A DNA stretch of 64,000 nt from Sandarakinorhabdus sp. AAP62 (GCF_000331225.1 NZ_ANFY01000003.1:543001-607000), one strand, 5' to 3'. Counted from the stretch's first letter, positions 34,839 to 44,213 are shown. The notes: generated from the sequence alone by a model not told the origin. Translations and numbers: made by a program.

Positions 34839-35276
34839 CTAGCAGCAGCCACCCTTGGCAGGGGCCGGCGCCATCGCCGCCAATGTGTCCAGCATCGGGC
34901 TGCTGCCATAGGTGCGGGCCTGTTCCATGGTGTGGAACGCTTCCCACACCACGCCCTGCGGATCGGTGGTCCAGCTTTTTTCCGACCTTGCATAGCAGCA
35001 GATGGTCTCGCCCTCGGCCAGCACCGGCGCATCGGCCTGGTTCAGCCGGGCCGTCACTTCGGCCAGTTCGTCTGCCGTTTCGGCCTGGATGCCGAGATGT
35101 TCGATGCCGGTCGCGGCATGGCCGTGGCTGATGGCGAAATTGACGCGCGGATCGTCCAGCATCCACTTGGCATAATCCTCCTTCACCAGCGTCGGCCCTG
35201 TGCCGAACAAATTGGTGTAGAAGGCAATGGACTGGGCGAGATCGGTCACGCCCACGTGCACGTGCAAACGCTTCAT
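34839..35276 (-). CDS. ArsI/CadI-type VOC protein (candidate C-As lyase)
   Basis: 145 residues of the glyoxalase/bleomycin-resistance fold, closest to the ArsI/CadI group. ArsI enzymes break the carbon-arsenic bond of trivalent organoarsenicals and need a vicinal Cys pair: here Cys93-Cys94 (ETICCYARSEKSW). Metal ligands would be His5 or His7, His60 and Glu112. The tail adds a second pair, Cys144-Cys145 (KGGCC). The true start is ATG 35276, overlapping the arsR stop by ATGA. Encoded right after an ArsR with a matching Cys pair. Cadmium-induced CadI is the alternative; its function is less clear. Confidence 0.82.
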   Translation of the reverse strand: MKRLHVHVGVTDLAQSIAFYTNLFGTGPTLVKEDYAKWMLDDPRVNFAISHGHAATGIEHLGIQAETADELAEVTARLNQADAPVLAEGETICCYARSEKSWTTDPQGVVWEAFHTMEQARTYGSSPMLDTLAAMAPAPAKGGCC

Positions 35277-35596
35277 ATGCAGTCTCCGGTTGTGCAGGCG
35301 GCTTCGGGGGCAAGACCCTGGCAGCAATCTTCGGTCAGGAAACCGATCAGTGCCCGCATCGCGGCGAAATCCGCCGCATAGATGAGGCTGCGGCCAGCCC
35401 GGCGCACCTGCACCAGCCCGGCCTGTTCCAGCAGCCCCAGATGATGCGAAAGGCTGGAGGGCGGCACATCCAGCGCCTGCGCCAGCCGGCCGGCGGCCAG
35501 CCCGTCCGCACCGGCCACGACCAGCGTGCGGAACACGGCGAGCCGACGTTCATGGGCCAGTGCAGCAAGCGCGGCGATGGCGTGCGGCGAATCCAT
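35273..35596 (-). CDS. ArsR family metalloregulator
   Basis: A 107-residue winged-helix repressor. DNA-recognition helix region PPSSLSHHLGLLEQAGLVQ at 45-63, wing near RRAGRSLIYAAD. It lacks the helix-3 CxC of classical plasmid ArsR; instead cysteines lie at the C terminus: Cys91-Cys92, Cys101 and Cys106. This resembles ArsRs that bind As(III) or methyl-As(III) through a C-terminal site. The stop overlaps arsI (ATGA), so regulator and enzyme are co-translated. An AT-rich palindromic leader precedes the ATG. Confidence 0.88.
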   Translation of the reverse strand: MDSPHAIAALAALAHERRLAVFRTLVVAGADGLAAGRLAQALDVPPSSLSHHLGLLEQAGLVQVRRAGRSLIYAADFAAMRALIGFLTEDCCQGLAPEAACTTGDCI

Positions 35597-35644
35597 CCGA
35601 TATCCTTTCGACAGATATCGAAATATTCGACAATTATCGAAATG
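35597..35644 (-). promoter_or_regulatory. AT-rich arsR promoter/operator region
   Basis: This 48-bp gap behind gshB is strikingly AT-rich for the window. It holds the perfect palindrome TCGAA-ATA-TTCGA (35618-35630), flanked by related ATCGAAAT and TTCGACA elements on both sides, so two or three half-sites repeat about every 10-20 bases. This is the expected place for an ArsR operator overlapping the promoter. Confidence 0.6.
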
Positions 35645-36601
35645 TCAACAGCGGGCGTCGAGCCGTGCCTGAATCGCATCCCAGATGCGCGCCGGCGTGT
35701 CGGTGCCATTGAACCGGTCGATGGCGCGGATGCCGGTGGGGGAGGTGACGTTGATCTCGGTGAGGTAGCCGCCGATCACGTCGATGCCGACAAAGATGAG
35801 ACCGCGCTTCTTCAGTTCCGGCCCCAGTCGTGCACAGATTTCCTGCTCCCGCGCCGTCAGTTCGGTGGGCTGGGCGCTGCCGCCCGCGGCCAGGTTGGAA
35901 CGGATTTCGCCCTTCTTCGGCAGCCGGTTGATGCCGCCAGCCGGTTCGCCATCGATCAGCACGATGCGCTTGTCGCCCTCCGCCACGGAAGGCAGGAAGG
36001 CCTGCACCATGAACGGTTCGCGCCAGACGCTGCCGAACAGTTCGACCAGCGCCGGCAGATTGCCGTCGGTCTTGTCGATCAGGAACACCGCGGTGCCGGC
36101 ATTGCCATAGAGCGGCTTCACCACGATGGCGCCGTGGCGGGCGCGAAAGTCCATGGCTTCTTCCAGGCTCTTGGTCACCAGTGTCGGCGGCATCAGATCG
36201 GGGAAGCGCAACACGAACAATTTTTCCGGCGCATTGCGCACTTCGGCCGGATCGTTGACCACCAGCACCCGATCCTGCACCTGCTCCAAGAGGTGGGTGG
36301 CGGTGATATAGCCCATGTCGAACGGCGGATCCTGCCGCATCAGCACCACATCGGCCTCGTCACCAATGTCGACGGTGCGGGGCTCGCCCAGCCATTCATA
36401 ATGGGCGCCGGGCTGGTTCATCACCTTCAAGGGTCGGGCTTTCGCGCGCACCCGGCCATTTTCCGCCGACAGGTCGCCAGCCAGATAATGCACCAGGCTG
36501 GCGCCGCGCTTCTGGGCTTCCAGCATCAGCGCGAAGGTGGAATCGCCGCCGATGTTGATGGTTTCGATCGGGTCCATCTGGACCGCGATGCGCATGGTCA
36601 T
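35645..36601 (-). CDS. gshB: Glutathione synthase
   Basis: A 318-residue ATP-grasp enzyme adding glycine to gamma-glutamylcysteine. Typical blocks: VLMRQDPPFDMGYITATHLL, VLVVNDPAEVRNAPEKLF, GAIVVKPLYGNAGTAVFLI, GEIRSNLAAGGSA, and EINVTSPTGIRAID near the end. ATG 36601 or 36595 are both possible. It lies in the minus-strand series rsmI, yraN, transglutaminase-like, gshB and directly precedes arsR-arsI, whose chemistry depends on thiols. Confidence 0.95.
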   Translation of the reverse strand: MTMRIAVQMDPIETINIGGDSTFALMLEAQKRGASLVHYLAGDLSAENGRVRAKARPLKVMNQPGAHYEWLGEPRTVDIGDEADVVLMRQDPPFDMGYITATHLLEQVQDRVLVVNDPAEVRNAPEKLFVLRFPDLMPPTLVTKSLEEAMDFRARHGAIVVKPLYGNAGTAVFLIDKTDGNLPALVELFGSVWREPFMVQAFLPSVAEGDKRIVLIDGEPAGGINRLPKKGEIRSNLAAGGSAQPTELTAREQEICARLGPELKKRGLIFVGIDVIGGYLTEINVTSPTGIRAIDRFNGTDTPARIWDAIQARLDARC

Positions 36602-36614
36602 GGCCTGTGCCTTT

Positions 36615-37409
36615 TCAATTGTCGGATCTGGCCAGCGTTGCCAGCAGGGTGCGGATGCGATCAACGGCCAGCGGCTCGTGCGTGGTTTCCAGCATGGCGG
36701 TCAGGCTGGCGCGGGCGGCGGGCAAACGGCCCACGCGCTGTTCGAGCCGGGCGCGTTCCCACCACAGGCCAGCCTGATCGGGCGCGATGCTGGTCAGCCG
36801 TTCATACAGGGTCAGCGCCCGATTGGTGTCGCCGTTCAGGCGCGCGCGGCTGGCCTGGTTCGATACCATGCGCACCAGCATCTGGCGGTTGCTCATCGCC
36901 GGAAAGCCGCCAGCCGGGGGCGTGCCGCCGGCCTGGGCCGCGATATCGGCGGCGCGGGCGGGGCTGACGCTGGTGCCATGATCAAACGGATCGAGCAGCG
37001 CCGATTCGCCGCCGCCGTGCACGGCCACCAGCACATGGCCCGGCAGGGCGAGCGCATCGGCCCGCCAGCCGACCCGGCGCGCCAACGCGACATAGAGGAT
37101 GGACAGCGAGATCGGCAGGCCGAGGCCGCGCGCCGCGACTGCCACCAGATCGGCGTTCAAGGGGTTGTCGTAATCGCGCGTGTCGCCGGTCAGCCCGGAT
37201 TCGCCGCTGATCAGGCTGGCCAGGTGCAGGGCGCGGGCCTTGGCCACCGCCGGTGCTGCCTCGCGTTGCAGGCGCACCGCCCAGTCGGTGACCAGCCGGC
37301 GCAGCCTGTCGGCATCAGCGCGGGGATTGTCGGCCAGACTCAGCGCGATGCCGGCTTCGACCAGGTCGATATCGTCATCATCCATCAGGCCAATCGTTGC
37401 CAGCAACAT
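36615..37409 (-). CDS. SirB1-like transglutaminase-domain protein with TPR tail
   Basis: 264 residues. The N-terminal two thirds match the transglutaminase-like SirB1 group (YDNPLNADLVAVAARGLGLP, SILYVALARRVGWRADALAL, HVLVAVHGGGESALLDPF); the last 80 residues look like TPR helices (NGDTNRALTLYERLTSIAPDQ). Biochemical role unknown. Its ATG overlaps the yraN stop (TGATG); gshB follows after 13 nt. ATG 37409 (MLLATIG) is used; the frame continues 16 codons upstream into yraN. Confidence 0.82.
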   Translation of the reverse strand: MLLATIGLMDDDDIDLVEAGIALSLADNPRADADRLRRLVTDWAVRLQREAAPAVAKARALHLASLISGESGLTGDTRDYDNPLNADLVAVAARGLGLPISLSILYVALARRVGWRADALALPGHVLVAVHGGGESALLDPFDHGTSVSPARAADIAAQAGGTPPAGGFPAMSNRQMLVRMVSNQASRARLNGDTNRALTLYERLTSIAPDQAGLWWERARLEQRVGRLPAARASLTAMLETTHEPLAVDRIRTLLATLARSDN

Positions 37410-37795
37410 CAGTCTTCTTCCCGCCAGATGGCGATGAGGTGCCGGGGCAGGGCCCACGGCGTGATCACGACGGCATCGTGCCGGAGCACCGCGCCCGGCC
37501 AGCCGTACCGTGTGGCCAGCCAGCGGGCCGCTGCCTGACAGCGCCGCGCCTGCGCAAGATGCAGCGCCGCCACGCCGGTGTCGAGAGTGGGCCGCGCCTT
37601 TACCTCCACAAACACCAGCGCATCGCGGCGGCGCAGCAGCAGATCAATTTCGCCGCCAGGCGTTTTCAGGCGCCGGCCGAGCAGGCGATAACCCTTGGCG
37701 ATCAACCAGATGGCGGCGATCTGTTCGGCCAGGCGGCCCCATCTTTCACGGGCACGCCGCTCGTTGGTCTTGCGGTGGCGGCGGGCCTCAACCAT
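37409..37795 (-). CDS. UPF0102 / YraN family nuclease-like protein
   Basis: About 128 residues. The YraN core is plain: GRLAEQIAAIWLIAKGYRLL, then TPGGEIDLLLRRRDALVFVEVKAR, which is the Glu-Asp-Glu-Lys pattern of endonuclease-like folds. Function unproven. Starts possible at 37807 or 37795; the second leaves room for a ribosome site. It overlaps the rsmI stop region and is coupled to the next gene by TGATG. Confidence 0.88.
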   Translation of the reverse strand: MVEARRHRKTNERRARERWGRLAEQIAAIWLIAKGYRLLGRRLKTPGGEIDLLLRRRDALVFVEVKARPTLDTGVAALHLAQARRCQAAARWLATRYGWPGAVLRHDAVVITPWALPRHLIAIWREED

Positions 37796-38672
37796 TGCGC
37801 GCCGCATCCTTCAGGGCCAGCGCGCGGGCATAGACCTGCGCCCTGGGCAGGCCGAGCCGATCGGCGACGGCCCTTGCGGCGTCCTTTACGCGCAGGCTTG
37901 TCAACGCTTCGCGCAAAGCCGAATCAAGCTCATCGGCCGTGGCGGCCGGCGCCGGCAGCGGCGGGCCGACCAGCACGACAATCTCGCCCTTGGGCGGCGC
38001 ATCAGCCCAGCGCGCGGCCAGTTCCGACAGCGTGCCGCTGATCATCTCCTCGAATTTCTTGGTGAGTTCGCGCCCCACCGCGGCCGGCCGGTCGCCCAAC
38101 CCGGCCCGAAGCGCCGTCAGCGTGGCTGCCAGGCGCGGGCCGGATTCGTAGAAGGCGAGCGTTGCCGGCACGTTTGCCAGTTCGGCAATCACGTCGGCCT
38201 TGGCCTTTTCCCTGGCCGGCAGGAAGCCGGCGAACAGGAAGCGATCGGTGGGCAGGCCGGCAATGGAGAGCGCCGCGATCACGGCCGATGGCCCGGGCGC
38301 CGTCACCACGTTCACACCGGCGGCGCGAGCCTCGGCGACCAGCTTGTAGCCGGGATCGGAAATCAGCGGCGTGCCGGCATCGGAAACCAGCGCAACCGGT
38401 TCGTTCAGCGCCTGCGCAATCAGGCGGGGCCGCATCATGCCGGCATTGTGATCATGATAGGGCAGCATCCTGGTGACGATGCCGAAATGGCCGAGCAGCT
38501 TGCCGGTCACCCTTGTGTCTTCACAGGCGATCAGACTGGCGCGGGCCAGCACCAGCAGGGCGCGCGCGGTGATATCCATGAGATTGCCGATCGGGGTGGC
38601 CACAATGTATAGGCCGGCGGCAAGTGGTTCGGCGGGTGAACTGGCCGGATCGAAGGAAGGGTGCTGGGTCAC
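37788..38672 (-). CDS. rsmI: 16S rRNA (cytidine(1402)-2'-O)-methyltransferase
   Basis: 294 residues of the tetrapyrrole-methylase fold using SAM to 2'-O-methylate C1402 of 16S rRNA. GLYIVATPIGNLMDIT near residue 20, LIACEDTRVTGKLL, VSDAGTPLISDPGYKLV, and FLFAGFLPAREK are the family landmarks. The only usable start before the conserved N terminus is GTG 38672; there is no clear ribosome site. That GTG abuts the ATG of the divergent lipoprotein gene with no base between. First gene of the series running down to gshB. Confidence 0.93.
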   Translation of the reverse strand: MTQHPSFDPASSPAEPLAAGLYIVATPIGNLMDITARALLVLARASLIACEDTRVTGKLLGHFGIVTRMLPYHDHNAGMMRPRLIAQALNEPVALVSDAGTPLISDPGYKLVAEARAAGVNVVTAPGPSAVIAALSIAGLPTDRFLFAGFLPAREKAKADVIAELANVPATLAFYESGPRLAATLTALRAGLGDRPAAVGRELTKKFEEMISGTLSELAARWADAPPKGEIVVLVGPPLPAPAATADELDSALREALTSLRVKDAARAVADRLGLPRAQVYARALALKDAARNG

Positions 38673-39923
38673 ATGGCTATCAAGAGCGGGGTTAAGCCCG
38701 GCTGGCAAGTGTTGCGCGCTGGGTTGATCGGGCTTGGCGTGCTGGTCGCGGCCTGTTCGACCCCCAGGAAGGCCGCGCCCGTGGTGCCGCCGCCGCCGCC
38801 GCCGGTGGTTGTGGCGCCCAAGCCGGCGCCGCTGCCCGAAGCCCGATTGAACAAGGTGGCGCTGCTGGTGCCGCTCACCGGACCCAATGCGGCGCTGGGC
38901 GAATCCATCGCCAATGCCGCCAATCTGGCCATGGCCGATCTGGGCAAGCCGCAGGTGCAGCTGATCAGCTATGACACCGCGCCGGGGGCGGGCGAAGCCG
39001 CCGCCAAGGCGATGGCCGCCGGTGCCGGGCTGATCCTCGGGCCGCTGCTGGCCAGCGACGTGCCGGCGGTGACGGCGGCCGTGGCCGGGCGGCCGGTGCC
39101 GATCCTGTCTTTCTCCAACGATGCCGGGGCGGCCGGCGGCGATGTGTTCGTGTTGGGCTTCCAGCCCGGCCAGGCCATTGCCCGGGTGATTTCCTATGCC
39201 CGCAGCCGCGGCGTGGAGCGTTTTGCCGCGCTGGTACCGCAGGGCGCCTATGGCCAGCGCGCGCAGCTGGCGTTCGTGAAGGCGGTGAATGATGCGGGCG
39301 GGCGATCGACCGCCGTTGTGGCCTATGCCCGCGATCCGACCAAGCTGGCGGCAGCCGCCGCGCAGGTGACCAATTATGATGCCCGCGTGCGTGCCAGCGG
39401 CAAACCGCAGATCCGCGCCGATGGCACGGTGGCGCGGGTGGCAGGCGCGCTGGCACCGGTGCCGTTCCAGGCACTGATGATCGCCGATTCCGGTGCGGCC
39501 GCCGCGCGTTTCCTCACGCCGCTGGCCCGCTATGGCGCGGCACCGGGCCAGGTGGTGATATTGGGCACCGAATTGTGGAACAACGAGCCGGGGCTGGCGC
39601 GCGTGCCGGCGCTGAAGGGCGCGCTTTATGCCACCGTGTCCGATGCGCGCTTCAACAGCCTCGCCGCGCGCTATCGGGCCAAGCACGGCACCAACCCGTC
39701 GCGGCTGGCCTCGCTGGGCTATGATGCGGTGCTGCTGGCCAGCAGCCTGGCGGCGCGCTGGCCACTGGGCCAGCCCTTCCCGCGCGCGGCGCTGCTGGCC
39801 CGCGATGGCTTTGCCGGCATCGATGGCGCGTTCCGCTTTACCCCATCGGGCGTGGCGGAGCGGGCGCTGGAAGTGGACCAACTGGGCACCGGCGTGGTGT
39901 CGCAGGCCCCCACCGCATTCTGA
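38673..39923 (+). CDS. LpoA-like penicillin-binding protein activator lipoprotein
   Basis: 416 residues. Signal peptide ending in a lipobox (LVAACS), a Pro-rich linker (PPPPPPVVV), then a periplasmic binding-protein fold from about residue 55 (KVALLVPLTGPNAALGESI, GAGLILGPLLASDVPA, VPILSFSNDAG). This is the LpoA / ABC-substrate-binding-like family that in enterics activates PBP1A; in alphaproteobacteria it sits opposite rsmI, as here. The ATG at 38673 follows GGAAGG, which lies within rsmI. Activation of a PBP is inference by family. Confidence 0.85.
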   Translation: MAIKSGVKPGWQVLRAGLIGLGVLVAACSTPRKAAPVVPPPPPPVVVAPKPAPLPEARLNKVALLVPLTGPNAALGESIANAANLAMADLGKPQVQLISYDTAPGAGEAAAKAMAAGAGLILGPLLASDVPAVTAAVAGRPVPILSFSNDAGAAGGDVFVLGFQPGQAIARVISYARSRGVERFAALVPQGAYGQRAQLAFVKAVNDAGGRSTAVVAYARDPTKLAAAAAQVTNYDARVRASGKPQIRADGTVARVAGALAPVPFQALMIADSGAAAARFLTPLARYGAAPGQVVILGTELWNNEPGLARVPALKGALYATVSDARFNSLAARYRAKHGTNPSRLASLGYDAVLLASSLAARWPLGQPFPRAALLARDGFAGIDGAFRFTPSGVAERALEVDQLGTGVVSQAPTAF

Positions 39924-39956
39924 AACAGGTGACCGTCACCCCGGCGAAAGCCGGGG

Positions 39957-41099
39957 CTAACGCGCGATCTCGGCCAGCACGGCATTGGCCAGTGGCCAGC
40001 CGGCGGCGGTCAGGCGCAGGCCGCGCGTGTCGCTGATCAGCAGGCCCTGTGCCACCAGTCGGGCGACAGCATCGGGTTTCACCGCATCGGCCAGCGCCGT
40101 GCCGCTGCGCGCGGCAAAGCGCGCCGCGTCCAGCCCTTCGGCCAGCCGCAGCCCCATCACCAACGCTTCGGTGGTGCGTTCGGCCACGCTGAGTGGAGTT
40201 TCGCTGTCCATGCCGTGGCCGCTCTCGGTGACGCCCGCCAGCCAATGCTCCGGCTTCTTGCGCCGCAGCGTCGCTTGCGCCAAGCGGCGACCATGCGCAC
40301 CCGGGCCGATGCCGGCATAATCGCCATAGCGCCAATAGGTGAGGTTGTGGCGGCTCTCCATGCCGGGTGCGGCATGGTTGGAGATTTCATAGGCGGGGAT
40401 GCCCGCCGCCGCCGTGATCGCCTGCGTCATGGCGAACAGGTCGGCACTGGTGTCTTCATCCGGCATCACCAACTGCCCGCGGGCGTGGAGGGCGGCAAAG
40501 CGCGTGCCGGGTTCGATGGTGAGCTGGTAGAGCGACAAGTGCGTGGTGCCAAAACCGAGTGCGCGGGACAGTTCGGCCTGCCAGCTTTCGCGAGTCATGC
40601 CTGGCCGGTCGTAGATGAGATCGAAGCTGACCCGATCGAACGTCGCCTGCGCCACATCGAGCGCCGCCAGCGCGGCGGCAACATCGTGCGGGCGGCCGAG
40701 CAGCTTCAGCGCCGTATCATCAAGGGCCTGCACGCCGAGTGACAGCCGATTTACCCCGGCGCCGGCGAACCCGACAAAGCGGCCGGCCTCGACGCTCGAC
40801 GGATTGGCTTCCAGCGTGATTTCCAGATCGGGCTCCGGAGTCCAGTGCCGGCAGGCCGCTTCGATGATCGCTGCGACGGTGGCGGGTGGCATCAGGCTGG
40901 GGGTGCCGCCGCCAAAGAAGATGCTGGCCAGCCGGCGGCCGGGCAGGCGGCCGGCTTCAAAGGCGAGATCGGTGAGGAGGGCCGTGGCCCATGCGTCTTG
41001 ATCCACCCGCTCGCGGACGTGGCTGTTGAAATCGCAATAGGGGCATTTGGTGACGCAGAACGGCCAGTGGACGTAGAGCGCGACCGGACTGTCCTGCAT
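39957..41099 (-). CDS. hemW: HemW-like radical SAM heme chaperone
   Basis: 380 residues. Radical SAM cluster motif C-x3-C-x2-C in WPFCVTKCPYCDFNSH near residue 15, FFGGGTPSLMPP, LEITLEANPSS, NRLSLGVQALDD, and HLSLYQLTIEPGT. HemW, formerly annotated as oxygen-independent coproporphyrinogen oxidase, handles heme delivery. The C-terminal HemN domain is present. ATG 41099 overlaps the rdgB stop (TGATG). Third gene of rph-rdgB-hemW. Confidence 0.93.
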   Translation of the reverse strand: MQDSPVALYVHWPFCVTKCPYCDFNSHVRERVDQDAWATALLTDLAFEAGRLPGRRLASIFFGGGTPSLMPPATVAAIIEAACRHWTPEPDLEITLEANPSSVEAGRFVGFAGAGVNRLSLGVQALDDTALKLLGRPHDVAAALAALDVAQATFDRVSFDLIYDRPGMTRESWQAELSRALGFGTTHLSLYQLTIEPGTRFAALHARGQLVMPDEDTSADLFAMTQAITAAAGIPAYEISNHAAPGMESRHNLTYWRYGDYAGIGPGAHGRRLAQATLRRKKPEHWLAGVTESGHGMDSETPLSVAERTTEALVMGLRLAEGLDAARFAARSGTALADAVKPDAVARLVAQGLLISDTRGLRLTAAGWPLANAVLAEIAR

Positions 41100-41695
41100 C
41101 AGTCGGCCGACGGCAGCAGCGCGTCCAGCAACCGGAACGCCCGCGCCCGGTGGTTGTCGGCTTCCTTCTCGGCCCGGGGCATCTCGCCATAGGTCTGCGC
41201 CTTGCCGTCCATCAGGAACATCGGGTCGTAGCCGAAACCATTGGTCCCACGCGGCGGCCACACCAGCGTGCCGTCCACCCGGCCTTCGACGACCTCGGTG
41301 TGGCCATCGGGCCAGGCGACGCACAGCGCACAGATGAAATGGGCGGTGCGGGCTCGCTCGCCCAGTTCGTCGTTCACCCGGGCCATGGCGTGGCCAAAAT
41401 CCTTCCCCGGCCCAGCCCAGCGCGCCGAATAGATGCCGGGCGCCCCGTCAAGGCCATCGACGCACAGGCCGCTGTCGTCGGCAATCGCCGGCAGGCCGCT
41501 GGCGGTCGCGGCGGCCAGCGCCTTCAGCCGGGCGTTGCCGATGAAGCTGGTTTCCGTCTCGTCGGGTTCGGGCAGGCCCAGGCTGCCGGCCGACACCACA
41601 TCCAGCCCGTGCGGGGCCAGCAACTCGGCCAGCTCCACCACCTTGCCCGGATTGTGCGTGGCCAGCACCAGCCGGCCCGGCAACAACTGCCTCAC
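41099..41695 (-). CDS. rdgB: XTP/dITP (non-canonical purine NTP) pyrophosphatase
   Basis: 198 residues of the Ham1/RdgB family, removing ITP and XTP from the nucleotide pool. Start of the fold [54 protein letters not shown], and [12 protein letters not shown] are intact. The start is GTG 41695, overlapping the rph stop (GTGA). Coupled to hemW downstream. Confidence 0.95.
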   Translation of the reverse strand: MRQLLPGRLVLATHNPGKVVELAELLAPHGLDVVSAGSLGLPEPDETETSFIGNARLKALAAATASGLPAIADDSGLCVDGLDGAPGIYSARWAGPGKDFGHAMARVNDELGERARTAHFICALCVAWPDGHTEVVEGRVDGTLVWPPRGTNGFGYDPMFLMDGKAQTYGEMPRAEKEADNHRARAFRLLDALLPSAD

Positions 41696-42408
41696 CGACC
41701 GGCGGCCTTCAGCTGGGCCGCAAACACCTCATTGCAGCCGATGCGGGCGAGGCGCAGCAGGCGCAGCAGGGCCTCCTCGTCGAAGGGCTCCCCTTCGGCT
41801 GTGCCTTGCACTTCGACGATGCCGGCCCTGTTGGTCAGCACGAAATTGGCGTCGGTGCCGGCGGCGCTGTCCTCGATATAATCAAGATCAAGCACCGGCG
41901 TGCCATTGTAGATGCCGCAGGAAATCGCCGCCACCTGCGTGGTCAGCGGATCAGCGGCCAGCGGCGTTTTCGCGTGGATGGTGTCGAGCGCGAGGCGCAG
42001 CGCCACCCAGGCGCCGGAAATGGCCGCGGTGCGGGTGCCGCCATCGGCCTGGATCACGTCGCAATCCAGCGTGATCTGGCGTTCGCCCAGCGCCACCAGG
42101 TCGGTGACGGCGCGCAAACTGCGCCCAATCAGGCGCTGGATTTCCTGGGTGCGGCCCGATTGCTTGCCCTTGGCGGCTTCGCGTTGGCCGCGGGTGTGGG
42201 TGGCGCGCGGCAGCATGCCATATTCGGCCGTCACCCAGCCCTTGCCGCCGCCGCGCAGCCACGGCGGCACCCGGTCTTCGACGCTCGCCGTCACCAGCAC
42301 ATGGGTGTTGCCGAATTTCACCAGGCACGAGCCTTCGGCATGGGCGGAAAAGCCCGGGATCATTTCGATCGAGCGCATCTGATCGGGAGCGCGGCCTGAA
42401 GGGCGCAT
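41692..42408 (-). CDS. rph: Ribonuclease PH
   Basis: 238 residues; a phosphorolytic exoribonuclease trimming tRNA 3' ends. [20 protein letters not shown] at the start, [51 protein letters not shown] are all present. ATG 42408 matches the family start. First of three overlapping genes and divergent from hrcA across a 102-bp promoter gap. Confidence 0.96.
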   Translation of the reverse strand: MRPSGRAPDQMRSIEMIPGFSAHAEGSCLVKFGNTHVLVTASVEDRVPPWLRGGGKGWVTAEYGMLPRATHTRGQREAAKGKQSGRTQEIQRLIGRSLRAVTDLVALGERQITLDCDVIQADGGTRTAAISGAWVALRLALDTIHAKTPLAADPLTTQVAAISCGIYNGTPVLDLDYIEDSAAGTDANFVLTNRAGIVEVQGTAEGEPFDEEALLRLLRLARIGCNEVFAAQLKAAGR

Positions 42409-42510
42409 GATATTGTCTTTCCTGTTGCTGCTGCCCCGCGCCTTATTGTGTGCTGGCCCGGAAGGGAAGCGCCCATTGCGCCGCGCAGGCCCAACCCTTA
42501 GATTGGTGCC

Positions 42511-43551
42511 ATGCAACAAACGCCGCCTTTGGCCGATCTGAACGACCGGGCGCGGGCGATCTTCCGGCAGATCGTCGATGCCTATCTCACCTCCGGCGCG
42601 CCGGTGGGCAGCCGCACGCTGTCAAAGGGTGGTGGGCTGGGTCTGTCGCCGGCCTCGATCCGCAACGTGATGCAGGATCTGGAGGAACTCGGTCTGCTCG
42701 CCGCGCCGCACACCTCTGCCGGCCGTCTGCCAACGGAACTGGGCCTGAGGATGTTCGTGGATGGCATGATGCAGGCCGCCGAACCGTCGCAGGACGAACG
42801 CGTTGCGCTGGAAGCCGGGCTGGCGCCGGGCGTGGCCATGGAAGAAGCGCTGACCCGCACCACCGCTGCCCTGTCGGGGCTGTCGCAGTGCGCCGGGCTG
42901 GTGCTGGTGCCGGCACGCGAACTGGTTATCCGCCAGATCAGTTTCGTGCCGCTGTCGCCCACGCGCGCGCTGGTGGTGCTGGTCGGCGCCGATGGCAGCG
43001 TGGAAAACCGCCTGCTCGATCTGCCGGTGGGCGTGCTGCCGGCCAGCCTCGAGGCGGCGGCCAATTACATCACCACGCGGCTGGCCGGGCTTACCCTGGC
43101 CGAAGCGATGGCGCGGATGGAGCTGGAAATCGCCCGTGATCGCGCCATGCTGGACACGCTGACGCAGACGGCGGTGGCCGCCGGGCTGGCGGCCTGGTCG
43201 TCCGATGCGGCCGCCCGGCCGGTGCTGATCGTGCGTGGTCAGGCCAATCTGGTCGAAGACGCGGTGGATCTGGAGCGGGTGCGGCAGTTGCTCGACGATC
43301 TGGAAGACAAGGCCGAACTCATCCGCCTGCTCGACCGCGCCCGCGAGGCAGAGGCGGCGCGCATCTTCATCGGGGCGGAATCGCGCCTGTTCTCGCTGTC
43401 AGGCTCCAGCGTCATTGCGGCCCCCTATCGCGGCAATGATGGCAAGGTGATCGGCGTTGTGGGGGTTATCGGGCCGACGCGGTTGAACTATGCACGCGTC
43501 ATCCCCATGGTGGATTACACCGCCCGAACCCTGAGCAGACTGGTATCATGA
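42511..43551 (+). CDS. hrcA: Heat-inducible transcriptional repressor HrcA
   Basis: 346 residues. N-terminal winged helix ([35 protein letters not shown]) followed by the GAF-like dimer domain and [41 protein letters not shown] at the end, all typical. HrcA represses groESL and similar genes by binding CIRCE; I find no CIRCE element in the 102-bp upstream gap, so hrcA itself seems not to be under its own control here. Overlaps grpE by ATGA. Confidence 0.95.
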   Translation: MQQTPPLADLNDRARAIFRQIVDAYLTSGAPVGSRTLSKGGGLGLSPASIRNVMQDLEELGLLAAPHTSAGRLPTELGLRMFVDGMMQAAEPSQDERVALEAGLAPGVAMEEALTRTTAALSGLSQCAGLVLVPARELVIRQISFVPLSPTRALVVLVGADGSVENRLLDLPVGVLPASLEAAANYITTRLAGLTLAEAMARMELEIARDRAMLDTLTQTAVAAGLAAWSSDAAARPVLIVRGQANLVEDAVDLERVRQLLDDLEDKAELIRLLDRAREAEAARIFIGAESRLFSLSGSSVIAAPYRGNDGKVIGVVGVIGPTRLNYARVIPMVDYTARTLSRLVS

Positions 43552-44081
43552 CCGACACGACTGAAAACACCGAAAATCCCGAAACGCCCGATGCCCCGGA
43601 AACCCCGGACACGCCGGAGATTGATCTGGCCGAAGCGCTGCTTGCCAAGGATCAGGAAATCGCCGAGCTGAAGGATCGCGTGCTGCGTACCCTGGCCGAT
43701 CTGGAAAACACCCGCCGCCGGCTGGAGCGCGACAAGGCCGAAGCCACCCAATATGCCGTCACTGGCTTTGCCCGCGACATGCTGGCGGTGGCGGAAAATC
43801 TGCGCCGTGCCGTGGCCGCGCTGCCGGCCGAAGGCTTTGACAATGTGCGCGCCGGTATCGAGGCGACGGAGCGCGAATTGCTGGCGATCTTTGGCCGGCA
43901 AGGGATAGCCCGTATTGAAATCACCGCCGGCGAACCGCTTGATCCCAATCGCCATCAGGCGATGCTGGAGGTGGAAAGTGACATGGACGCCGGCAGTGTG
44001 GTGGCCGAACTGGCCAGTGGCTGGACGATCCGTGATCGCTTGCTGCGACCAGCGATGGTCAGTGTTGCGCGCTCCGGCTGA
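43548..44081 (+). CDS. grpE: Nucleotide exchange factor GrpE
   Basis: 177 residues. A disordered, acidic, Pro/Thr-rich first 25 residues, a long coiled coil (about 28-95, DQEIAELKDRVLRTLADLEN) and the beta domain with NRHQAMLEVESD and GWTIRDRLLRPAMVSVA. Releases ADP from DnaK. Usually followed by dnaK in many bacteria, but here cfa comes next. Co-translated with hrcA. Confidence 0.94.
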   Translation: MTDTTENTENPETPDAPETPDTPEIDLAEALLAKDQEIAELKDRVLRTLADLENTRRRLERDKAEATQYAVTGFARDMLAVAENLRRAVAALPAEGFDNVRAGIEATERELLAIFGRQGIARIEITAGEPLDPNRHQAMLEVESDMDAGSVVAELASGWTIRDRLLRPAMVSVARSG

Positions 44082-44213
44082 CGCCTGCGCGTCGCGGGGG
44101 TGAGTGTTGCGCGCGCCAGCGGGTAACCGCGCGCCGAGCTGCTGCGAACCGGCAGCAGGCGGCAAGTGGTTGGGGGCGACCTCTTGGCTTGTTTCCGTTT
44201 CGGGAGCGAGTGC

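Noticed and set aside
42409-42510. CIRCE element upstream of hrcA
   Set aside because: No TTAGCACTC-N9-GAGTGCTAA or close variant is present in the gap.
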